Of a DNA stretch of 64,000 nucleotides, positions 20,225 to 29,703 are shown in pieces (positions within the stretch are counted from its first letter, which is position 1; each line of letters opens with the position of its first letter). Source of the DNA: Branchipolynoe longqiensis (taxonomy: Eukaryota; Annelida; Polychaeta; Phyllodocida; Polynoidae); assembly GCA_030323885.1 (NCBI GenBank), contig CM059187.1, positions 134,318,029 to 134,382,028 on the forward strand, in the 5' to 3' direction. The notes beneath the pieces are model-generated. The model was not told where the DNA came from. It was given only the letters and a program-made list of their open reading frames with translations, and did no database searches. The position numbers were made by a program, and so were the translations under genes.

Positions 20225-21330
20225 TCCTAAATTGGACCTTAACTTTTAATCGGCTGGTCTGAGGCACATGCACTGCCATGTAAGATATCTTCGGTATGTC
20301 ATTTGGCATATCTCAATGCAAACTAAATGGATATTGGTTCATTATCTGAGGAGATAATTGGGAAAATATGCAATAAAATGTCTGCCAATGTTGATCAAAT
20401 CTCATAAATTGGGCCGTAACTTTTAATCGACCCATGCACTCTCAGATAAGATATGTTCAGTATGTTATTTGGCATATTTTGATATAAACTAAATGGATAT
20501 TGGTTCACTATTTGTCGAGATAATTGGCAAAATATGAACAAGAAAAATGGCTACCAATTTGTATCGCATTTCATAAATTGGGCTGTTACTTTTAAGTTTT
20601 GATTGTTTGTTTGTTGTTGTCTTACGTCCTAGTAACATCTAAGGTCATATCAGGACAGGTACCGACTTGTGACAGTGCGCACTCATGGCGACTTTATAGT
20701 GCTGCCCCACTGGAAGACCAGGCCGCCAACAACATGACCTGATATCCCACTCAGTCACATTATCCTGACACTGAGCCAACCAGTCCTTGCCCTATCCTAA
20801 TAATGCCGAGCGCCAGGCTAGCAAGCGACAAGTATCAATTTTTAAGTCATTGGTTTGACTCGATCAGGGTGTATCTTTTAATCGGCTGGTCTGAGGCACA
20901 GATGCACACTCACATGAGATATGTTCAATATGTCATATTTTAATCTAAACTAAAGGGATATTGGTTCATTATCTGCCGAGATAATTGGGAAAATATGCAA
21001 TAAAATGGCAGCCAATGTCTATCAAATTTCATAACTTGGGCTGTAACTTTTAATCAGATGGTCTGACATTTGGCATATTTTGATATAAACTAAATGGATA
21101 TTGGTTCACTATTTGTCGAGATAATTGAGAAAATATGAAGAAGAAAAATGGCTACCAATTTTTATTGCATCTCAGAGAAATTGGGCTGTAACATTTTATC
21201 GGCTGGTCTCAGGCACATGTTCCCTCACATGAGACATGTTCAGTATGTCATTTGGCATATTTTAATGTAAACTAAATGGATATTGGTTCACTATCTGTCG
21301 AGATAATTGGGAAAATATGAAGAAAATGTG
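20225..21330. repeat. Tandem satellite, about 146-178 bp units
   Basis: The phrase ATTGGGCYGTAACTTTTAAT recurs at about 20231, 20408, 20578, 21034 and 21179, and AAACTAAATGGATATTGGTT once per unit. There are about six diverged units. A SINE-1 copy (20605-20871) is inserted in the third unit. One unit is shortened. Confidence 0.85.
20605..20871 (-). mobile_element. SINE-1 in satellite
   Basis: A reverse copy with the tail first (TTACGTCCTAGTAACATCTA) and the B-box side last (TTTGACTCGATCAGGG). The tRNA head is mostly lost. Confidence 0.85.
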
Positions 21331-22089
21331 CAATTTTAATGCAAAAATGCTCAACTTGTTGTTCTATATCATATATGGTATCATTTATATCAAACATTTC
21401 CCAGATTAGCTCCCAGCAATTGTATTTGCAACAATGTATATGAAGACTTTATGGACAGAATAATCACTTATCAATGTATAAAAAGGTGGAGCGGCTCATC
21501 TTGATTATTGTGTCATTCATTACTGCCCAGTAAATTGTTCGTGTGTACAACGGAAATTAATGTGGTTTGGCCTAATCGGCCTGCGTGAGCGCCCTTCTCC
21601 CACCTGCTACTGCAGCGCCACTGCGTGTTTGTGCCCTGCGCCCCGCTATTCGGCCAGTTCGCACCAGGTTTTCAGACTTTGTAACTGGCAGTTATCCTAG
21701 CGAAGGTCTAGTATTAAACTGATCAACCCATACCATGTTGTCTTCTCTGTTCTAGAGCGTAGCCTAACTTTATATTTAGATATGAATGAACAGCATTACT
21801 TTCTAACTAACCTGTGTTATATACAGGAATGCCTATACATGTATTAATGACTCTGCCATATAAGACCAAATATAGACAATTCATACACATCATATTTGTG
21901 AAACCATGGCACCATTTGAGAATAGCGACATTTACAAACAGGAATTTTAACATAGAGCTACTTCCTGTTACTTTAGATGAAGAATGATATATGGTTGAGT
22001 AGTCACTTCATATTCATGGGATATCATTATATGTAACAAAATATGTTTTCAGCCATTATTACCATCAAAGGAAACATTTTTATTTGTAG
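21331..22089. other. Intergenic, no gene seen
   Basis: A GC-richer patch at about 21560-21660 lies in AT-rich sequence. No coding signal. Confidence 0.4.
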
Positions 22090-23560
22090 AGATGTGTTTG
22101 CATCATTCACATTGTTGGAGCATATCAACAACTGGTCAACCTCTGTAAATTTAAGTCCACTGATGGTATATGTGCAGTCAAATGGCCAGCAAGATCAAGT
22201 GCACTTGTAAGACAGGAGACTTGTAATGACTGCTCGAGCTGGGGAACCTGTTATCCATTTGATAACTGGAATGCCATTTTCACTTGATATGCAATAGGAT
22301 TGGGAATATCTGGGGAGTTAATTAAATTACATCTGCAGATAGCAGCTTGGTAGTTTGCTCGAAGTGTGTGCTGTCAAAGTGTGTCCTAACATGGGGGAGC
22401 TGTCCACCAATTTCACCACTTCTGTTAAGGAACATTTGTCATCACAGCTTGTTTCCTTCACTTATTTTAGTGTTGCAGCACTGAGATTGGCATGTGGAAT
22501 CTTGAATGACATTAAGTAACTCATTAAAAATGTTCAACTTGTTAGCAAGTGACCCAAAAGCTTCTCTGAACATCTTATTGCATCGGAGAACTTTCAATGC
22601 TTTCAACTTTCCTTACCCAGCAAGTAAGCTGACAGTATCATAACCAGTCCATGGATGAAGTCCCAATAAGGTAGGACAAACATCTCATCCTAGTGCTGCA
22701 GCAAGTTTGGTGATGTCGACAAGCCTGACTGATGATTTGTTTCCACGTCTTATGAAGATTTGCTGCTGATATCTCCACTTAGTGTGAAGCAAATAATGAA
22801 GACATCAGTGTCTGTAGTGACACAGATCAGGGCTGAATAGCTGTCTGCAGCATGTTTAGCATGCAGAAATAGATGTGTGCCGGCCTCTTCTTGGCTTGAT
22901 TTGAGATCATCAAATTATTGCCAACTGCCATGGATAACCATCAGGCAGAAATCATGACATGTCACAAACATAACTATGTTTCCAAACTTTTCTCTTTTCA
23001 GTTTGTTTTTCCAGTTCTCAACTAGGAAATAACTGAGCCTGTTTTTGGCCTTGTTAAATGACAACAGCTTCCTCCAATTTTCTATCTTGTGGCCTGGCAT
23101 TATTTTGTCGAACACAACACCAGCTTCTGAATCACAATTAGCGGTCTAAGCAGCTTTGATTAATTAATCTTGGTATACATCAAATACCACATCAATCCAC
23201 TCACTTCCTTCACTGGCATGGATGATTTGTGAAAATATATGATCAGAGAGTTCACTGAATGTGTGATTCTCACCATGAAGTTTCTGGATGAGTCCCATTG
23301 CATCAATGAAGGTAATGGGTCAAGGGATCCCCTACAGGTGATACTTCGGTCTCTAAGTGCTTCAACAGAACAGCTTTATTGATCTTTTTCATAGGTCAAT
23401 GAATGCTTGTTAATGCCAATGATAATGGGCCAAGAGAAACATAGGACATCATGCATCTCAAGTTTGCAACTTTAGGGAATGAGAACCATGTTCCCGAACA
23501 ACTGTCAGTCAACTTTCACGACGGTTTCTTTAGTTGGACCTTTAGCAGTTTTCTTTTTTC
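22090..23560 (-). pseudogene. Asteroid/XPG-like (PIN-type nuclease fold) family pseudogene
   Basis: On the minus strand, across at least five frame changes or stops, I read in order: SLGPLSLALT; FIDAMGLIQKLHGENHTFSEL; EWIDVVFDVY; GHKIENWRKLLSFNKAKNRL; VMFVTCHDFC; SSQEEAGTHLFLHAKHAADS; TTDTDVF; SVRLVDITKLAAAL; LLGLHPWTGYDTVSLLAG; and a Cys-rich end near KWITGSPA. This is the layout of a protein family I know from many invertebrate genomes, with the acidic EEA, DTDV and CD(S/T)VS motifs of asteroid/XPG-like PIN folds. In this copy the Cys before the third motif Asp is Tyr. It is dead. The family is often multicopy and may travel with a transposon, which I cannot show here. Confidence 0.65.
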
Positions 23561-23693
23561 ATGTCACTGAATGGTTTTTTGATTGTGTCATGAAAGCCCT
23601 CTCCGTTTTGAACCTGCTGCTCCTGGAATACTAAGTAAGCTTATTCTCCCTATTTGTATGCTGTCAGTAGGCTTTTATTGCAAACCTCATGTG

Positions 23694-23884
23694 TGTGAAA
23701 GTAGAACATCTGAACACTTTGACTTCTGGATACTGAATGGTTTATTCACGGCCTAGGGCTCGCTCAACCCGCCGGCTAAACTTTCCATGACATCATCTCA
23801 TTAGCATAATCCTTTGTCTCAAACTCTGCATCTCGTTAACATATATTAGCCACATAGCTATACGTCTATTACGCATATATCACA
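23694..23884 (-). repeat. Gypsy-2A 3' LTR
   Basis: 191 bp with TGTGA...TCACA ends. It is followed on the plus strand by TCCCCCCCTCAAAG, the complement of the polypurine tract that primes second-strand synthesis. Confidence 0.9.
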
Positions 23885-23893
23885 TCCCCCCCT

Positions 23894-24170
23894 CAAAGTA
23901 TTTCTGAAACATGAAAGGTTTCAAAATAACCATCAACATACCATATAACAGTCAAACGAATGCACAATAATATATATGCGTACTTAACTGAAACAGAAGT
24001 CCTTGCAAGTGTCCAAGCGCCGTATGGCACTGAAGTCCTTCACTGTCTGGCTGTAGTGCCTCACATTATAAATTGTCCATCAAACATTCAATATCAAAAC
24101 ACAGCTGAAAATATAACTTAATCCTACATGCACATGCTATACGTGTAAACACTCAATCTACACTGAGCTA
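23894..24170 (-). other. Gypsy-2A 3' untranslated stretch
   Basis: AT-rich sequence between the pol stop and the polypurine tract; it is also present in copy C at 50530-50870. No ORF. Confidence 0.6.
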
Positions 24171-25742
24171 CTACAGGTCTAACCTGCTCGCCGGCCTAAT
24201 CAGCCGACCTGACCTACTTAGATTAACCGCACTGTTTACATTCGGCAACGACGCTGACCTAGTTTGCGTTTGCCCGACCAGTTCGGGCTGCCCCCCCAAA
24301 GGTGCCCTAATAATCTGCACTCGGTTTCGATATAACATATTACCTGACTCGTTCAAAATTTGATATTCTCTCCCAGAAATACCAGTCCGACCCAAAATAA
24401 CCCCTTTTTTCCATTCCCCAGCATGATTCTTGTATTATATTTTATCTCCGACTTTCAAAGGTTTGTGTGGCTTTCCACACTTCTTGTCATGAAACGCTTT
24501 CTGACTTTGCTGCTGTTTTGCCGTCTGGACCTTCTGTGGACTTTGCGTTTTGGGTACCAAAATTTCTTCCGCCATTGGCAATCTACCTCTCAGCCTCCTG
24601 CTCATGAGCAGCTGAGCCAGAGATGCATCCAAGACGGGCAATGGAGTGTTACGATAATTCAGCAAGGCTAACTGAAAATCTGAACCAGTCTTCTCGCACT
24701 TCTTTAACATGTCCTTGACTGTTTGCGCAAACCGTTCCACCTGCCCATTCCTGCGAGGGTACTGTGGACTGGAATACACGGCCTTAAACCCATAGTGGTG
24801 TGCATACTCCCTATACTCATGGCTCTTAAACTGCGGACCATTGTCCGAAATAACCTGACTAGCAATACAGTGCCTTGCAAAATTATCCTTCAACGCTTCA
24901 ATAACAGTGACAGACGACGTATCGCCCAACAGCGTCACCTCTGGATATTTCGTGTAATAATCTACAGTTATCAGGTAATTCTTATGGTTTAACTCAAACA
25001 AGTCTGCACCGACTTTCTCATATGGTTGACAGGCGATCGGGTGATTTATCAATGGCTCGTTATGCAAATTTTTCCGGTTGTTTTGGCAAGTGTCACACCG
25101 ACTGACTTTATCTTCAATTTGCTTATTCATATTCGGCCACAAACATACAGTCCCGCGCCAGCTGCTTGGACTTTGTCACACCCAAGTGTGTCTCATGTAA
25201 CGCCTCAATCATTTCACCGCAGAGACCCAGGGGAACCACCACCCGATTGCCTTTCATGATTAGATTATTTTCTATCGTTAACTCGTGTTTGTGCGGGATG
25301 TACTGTCTCAGACACGGCGTATGCGTGTAGTGTCCCACCCATCTTCAATGTGTGAGATCAGCATGGACATGGATACATCCTTTTCCTATTCTCTGACAAT
25401 CTTACTCAACAAACTTGACGATTGAATGTCCACTGCTGCAACGCAGAACGTGTCATCGAACAGGTTACCATGACCTACTTTGGCACTATGCGCCCTGGAC
25501 AACGTGTCTGTAAAAAACATCAAAGAACCCTTCACATGACATAGCTGAATATCATAATTTTGCAACCGCATTCGCATTCTCTGCATCTTAGCCGAAAGTT
25601 TATGAATTGGTTTCTGCATTATCGCCACTAATGGTTTGTGGTCCGTTTGAATCTGAACTTCCTTGCCAAAGATATAGTCATGAAACCTCTGGCATCCGAA
25701 ACATATGGCGAGCATCTCTTTTTCAATAGTGGCATTCTCCAG
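24171..25742 (-). pseudogene. Gypsy-2A RNase H C-part and integrase
   Basis: Three or four minus-strand frames together cover the second half of RNase H (IEKEMLAICFGCQRFHDYIF, TDHKPLVAIM, TDTLSRAHSA), the integrase zinc finger (HETHLGVTKSK, CDTCQNNRKN), and the core with all three acidic residues in place: GADLFELNHKNYLITVDYY, VISDNGPQFKSHEY and RRNGQVERF. The C-terminal tail ends RLIRPASRLDL. Breaks lie near 25380, 25340 and 24435. Integrase would join element DNA to the host chromosome. Confidence 0.9.
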
Positions 25743-27140
25743 CAAATTATAGGCCAGTAAGCCTCACATCTAAAGTATGCAAAGTAATGGAAAGTATCAT
25801 CAGAGAGCACATGCTCAGCCATATGCTAGAGAACAAATTGATGTCGGACCACCAACATGGGTTTCTACCAAAGAAATCAACAGTTATGCAGCTACTAGAA
25901 ACTTTGGAAATATGGACCGATGCAATGGATAGGGGGGAATCACTAGATACTATATACTTAGATTTCATGAAGGCATTTGATACTGTCCCCTACCAGAGGC
26001 TAGCTACCAAGTTACAAAACTATGGCATCGAAGGGAATACTCTGAGATGGATCCAAAGTCTTTTGACTGGAAGGAAACAGCAAGTCGTAGTAAATGGCAG
26101 TAAATCTTCCTTCAAAGAGGTTCTCAGTGGGATACCTCAAGGGAGCGTCCTGGGCCCTATTCTGTTCGTCATTTTCATCAATGACCTGCCAGAGATTGCA
26201 TCATGTGGGATAAAATTATTTGCAGATGACGCAAAGATCTACAGAACTGTGAATTCCATGGAAGACTGTGCTGATCTGCAAAAGGACCTGCTGGAAATGG
26301 AGAATTGGGCCAAGCAGTGGCAGATGAAGTTCCATCCGAATAAATGCCAGGTCATGCGAATAGGGAGACACCACCCAGAGTATACATATGTTATGCATGA
26401 AAATTCTACTGGCCAGCCACTAAATCTCGAAGAGAGTGAGGTAGAGAAAGATTTAGGAGTATTTGTAGACAATAGGCTAAGTTTCTCCCAGCACATACAA
26501 CAAACCGTATCCAAAGCTAATAAGATTGTGGGAATGATTCGCAGAACCTTCAAATACTTGGACGAAAAGATGCTGATCACTTTGTACAAGAGCCAAGTAC
26601 GGCCAATACTAGAGTATGGAGTCACTATATGGCACCCAACGTTGAAGAAGGATATTAAATCCATTGAAGCTGTTCAGAGAAGGTTAACTAAGCTAGTGCC
26701 ACATCTGAAGGACCTTAGTTATCCAGACAGACTCAGGAGACTCAAGTTACCAAGCCTCACATACAGAAGATTTCGTGGGGACATGATCAACACATGGAAG
26801 TTCCTGAATGCTGAGTATAATGTGGATGAGGCCTTGCTATTCAGACGCATACAGGGAAGCAATACCAGAGGTCACTCCAAGAAGCTTTTCAAGCCAAGGT
26901 ACAACAGCTCACTCAGAGGGGCCTTCTTTTCACAGCGAGTGATAAACATGTGGAATGAGCTACCGGAAGAAGCGGTGGAAGCAGCTACCATGAATCAATT
27001 CAAGAATGCGCTGGACAGGGCCTGGGCCAGAGAAACATTCCTGTACGATTTCGAGGCTGCATACCATTAGAGCTGAGAGCTACAAGCTTTGTATAGGCTA
27101 CGACAAGCCTGCATCAAAGAAGAGGATAATAATAATAATA
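25733..27140 (+). mobile_element. CR1/jockey-type LINE, 5' truncated, inside Gypsy-2A
   Basis: It begins within RT domain 1 at ANYRPVSL and ends in AATAATAATAATAAATAAAT. It lies antisense to its host element and splits RNase H. The ORF is intact from the truncation point, suggesting a recent insertion. A family relative lies at 47640 on the minus strand. Confidence 0.9.
25787..27070 (+). CDS. LINE reverse transcriptase (427 codons, open)
   Basis: A non-LTR RT with MESIIREHMLSHMLENKLMS, HGFLPKKSTVMQLLE, YLDFMKAFDTVPYQRL, SGIPQGSVLGPILFVIFIND and the catalytic box LFADDAKIY. The C-terminal region is typical of the group (YKSQVRPILEYGVTIWHP, EAVQRRLTKLVP, SLTYRRFRGDMINT, VINMWNELPEEAV). The first Met shown is not the true start: the frame is open upstream to the truncation near 25733. 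Endonuclease and ORF1 are absent. It would copy LINE RNA at the chromosomal target if complete. Confidence 0.9.
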   Translation: MESIIREHMLSHMLENKLMSDHQHGFLPKKSTVMQLLETLEIWTDAMDRGESLDTIYLDFMKAFDTVPYQRLATKLQNYGIEGNTLRWIQSLLTGRKQQVVVNGSKSSFKEVLSGIPQGSVLGPILFVIFINDLPEIASCGIKLFADDAKIYRTVNSMEDCADLQKDLLEMENWAKQWQMKFHPNKCQVMRIGRHHPEYTYVMHENSTGQPLNLEESEVEKDLGVFVDNRLSFSQHIQQTVSKANKIVGMIRRTFKYLDEKMLITLYKSQVRPILEYGVTIWHPTLKKDIKSIEAVQRRLTKLVPHLKDLSYPDRLRRLKLPSLTYRRFRGDMINTWKFLNAEYNVDEALLFRRIQGSNTRGHSKKLFKPRYNSSLRGAFFSQRVINMWNELPEEAVEAATMNQFKNALDRAWARETFLYDFEAAYH

Positions 27141-28401
27141 AATAAATAGCCACACTGCGCTGAGTTAAGCGCACAAGATGCGAGTGCGATTGGCTTGTCA
27201 TCCTGCATCAACACGGCACCTAAACCTGACTGACAAGCATCTACTTGGATAACAATGGCTTTCTTAACATTGTAACAAGACAACACAGGAGCAGTTCTTA
27301 ACTTTTCCTTCAACTTATCAAACGCGCCCTTCTGTTCGGTCTGCCAGTGCCACGCGACCTCCTTAGCCAGGAACGTGCGTAGTGGTTTGGCTATCTCGGA
27401 CATGTTGGGTATAAACTTGTGTACATATCCAACCATGCCCAGGAACCTTTGGATGCCCGATTGTCACGCGGCTCTGGCATGTCGATTATTGCTTGTATTC
27501 TGTCTGGATCAGACTTCACACCCTGCTGGGTAAGTTGATGACCTACATATTTCACTGTAGTCTTACATAGCAACAATTTTGTTTCATTTAATTTAAGATT
27601 AACCATCCTAGCTCGGTCCAACACGGCTCTGAGCCGCTCGTTATGTTCCTCAACCGTTGACCCATATCCCAAAATGTCGTCCGTGACTATCCCGATGCCG
27701 GGTATATTGCCCATGACACGGTAAATTTCCTGAATAAAAATGTCACCGGCTGTTTGGATGCCAAAAGGCAAGCGGGTGTACCTGTACCGGCCCCACAGAG
27801 TATTGAATGTGCACAGACGTGAACTTTCTTCATCTAACTCTATCTGCCAATAACCTGTCATTGCATCCAAAACTGAAAAACATTTCGCATCTGCCGTTTT
27901 GGCAATAATTTTGTCAACCGTTTTGGTAGGGAAAGGCCCTCTCTTTATCGCCTTGTTCAACTTAGTCTGATCCAGACAAATCCTTATCTTATTTCTTTTT
28001 TTTACGATAGTTATGGACTTAACCCACTTGGTAGGTTCATCTTGTTCAACTATGACACCTAACTCTACCATGCGATCAAGCTCACTACGTACCTCACCCT
28101 GAATGGCAAACGGAATCCGTCTAGGCGGATCAATAACAGGTTGTACAGATTTATTGACATGAATGACAGCATTTGCTTTGATCAACCCCAAACCCTGAAA
28201 CACATCTTTGTATTCGCTTACCAGCTTCTCCGCCTGAGCGCTGGGATTGTTCGTCGGCTTGGAAATGTTCGTCGGCACAGCACAGTGCACCTCATCCACA
28301 CCCACCAGCAGGTTCAATGTCACACAAGCCTGCTTGCCCAAAATAGGCTGACAGTTCTGTACCACCTGGAACTTGAGCACTCTGTCGCCGACGTCCAGCA
28401 T
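27141..28401 (-). pseudogene. Gypsy-2A reverse transcriptase and RNase H start
   Basis: The long frame (27391-28401) holds KSITIVKKRNKIRICLDQ, CFSVLDAMTGYWQIELDEE, RYTRLPFGIQTAGDIF and the catalytic box GIVTDDILGYG. A frameshift near 27440 leads into MVGYVHKFIPNM and RNase H start DACQSGLGAVLMQDDKPIA, and then the LINE cuts the frame. The frame starts just after a TAG at 28402-28404, where copy C has GAG, a single substitution separating PR from RT. Confidence 0.9.
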
Positions 28402-28404
28402 CGC

Positions 28405-29493
28405 CTACCCGTCAGGAGTGATCCGATGACCTGAGAACGTCACCAACGAACACCTAGTGTTCGTCAGCCACCCCGGAGCAACTCTGTCGAAGACATACCT
28501 CGGCAGCACGTTCGCCTCCGACCCGGTCTCGAGCTTGAACTTGACAGGACAACCATTCACCCGAACGATCGCGTGCCACAGCTCGGCATCTTGCTCGGCA
28601 CGGCGGTCCATGGCACCGACAAACAGATCCTTTGCCAGCACATTGACCTCCGTCGGATCCAGGTCTTGCTCGTTGACTCTGCCCAGTCTGCTCCTGCAGA
28701 CCTTACCGAAGTGCCCGATCTTCTTGCAGGCTATGCAACCCTTGCCTTTCGCTGGGCAGACTCCCCAGCGGTGTTCATATCCACAGTTCTGGCAGCGGAT
28801 CTTGAACTCTCCTGCACCGGCGCCGCCGGCATTCCAAGATGGCGATTTCCAAGATGGCGTCGCCGATGACCGAACCGCCAGTACATCGGTACGCGCATTA
28901 ACATAGTTCCTTATCAAATCAATCTCCTTACTTTCCACGTCTGACTTGGTGTCCTCCAACAGATCAGAACTGAACTCACTCATTTCACAAATACTGACAC
29001 ATTTTTCCAAAGTTAACTCAGTAGTTTGCAGCAGTTTGTTACGCAAATTCACATTTCTCACACCAGCCACTAACCGATCGCGCAACAGCGACTCCTCCAC
29101 CGTACCATACTCGCAATCCTTTACCCTGTATCTCAAAGCTGTGATGTACGTAGCCATATTTTCTGTAGCCTGATTATGTGTATTAAACTTATATCTTGTG
29201 ATGATAAGACTGCATTTGCCTACACAATATGTCCGAAATGCCTCCGTGAGTGGCCCGATCCTGTCTTGATCAGCGAGCGCGACACTCATATTGGCGAAAA
29301 CCTTTTGCGCTTCCTCACCAGCAACGTGAAGAAAGATGCAGCATTGCACTCGTTCTGTCTTCATCACGACACCTGCAGCTATGGCATATATGTTGTATGC
29401 TCTGATCCATGTTTTCCAGTTCGATCTCGCGTTGTGGCTGAGGACAAGCTGACCAGGCGGCCACAATCCCGGCAACGTATTAGCAGGCGGCAT
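28405..29493 (-). pseudogene. Gypsy-2A gag-protease (362 codons)
   Basis: Gag starts MPPANTLPGLWPPGQL and continues through CIFLHVAGEEAQKVF and YGTVEESLLRDRLVAGVRN. Two zinc knuckles follow (CQNCGYEHRWGVC, then CIACKKIGHFGKVC) and the protease site FKLETGSEANVLP. The catalytic Asp is Glu here; copy C has the normal DTGS. With the stop directly after SGHRITPDG this gene could make Gag but not an active Gag-Pol. Confidence 0.9.
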
Positions 29494-29500
29494 TCTTCCT

Positions 29501-29512
29501 CATCTGACACCA
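29501..29512 (-). promoter_or_regulatory. Primer-binding site of Gypsy-2A
   Basis: On the minus strand TGGTGTCAGATG follows the LTR directly, the same tRNA-Leu-type site as in Gypsy-1. Confidence 0.7.
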
Positions 29513-29703
29513 TGTGAAAGTACAACGTCTCAACACTTTGACTTCTGGATACTGAATGGTTTATTCACGGCCTAGGGCTCGCTCAACCCGCCGGCTAAAC
29601 TTTCCATGACGTCATCTCATTAGCATAATCCTTTGTCTCAAACTCTGCATCTCGTTAACATATATTAGCCACATAGCTATACGCCTATTACGCATATATC
29701 ACA
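29513..29703 (-). repeat. Gypsy-2A 5' LTR
   Basis: 191 bp, nearly identical to 23694-23884. TTTATT at about 29561 is an AATAAA signal on the element strand. Confidence 0.9.

Larger units (their letters stand above)
23694..29703 (-). mobile_element. Gypsy-2 copy A, with two LTRs and a LINE inside
   Basis: On the minus strand: LTR (29513-29703), primer site, gag-protease, RT, RNase H, integrase, C-terminal tail, 3' region, polypurine tract and LTR (23694-23884). The two 191-bp LTRs differ at only a handful of positions (for example GACATCATC against GACGTCATC), so insertion was fairly recent. A plus-strand LINE (25733-27140) splits RNase H. Flanking bases (ATGTG and TGTAA) do not give a clean 5-bp duplication. 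Confidence 0.9.
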
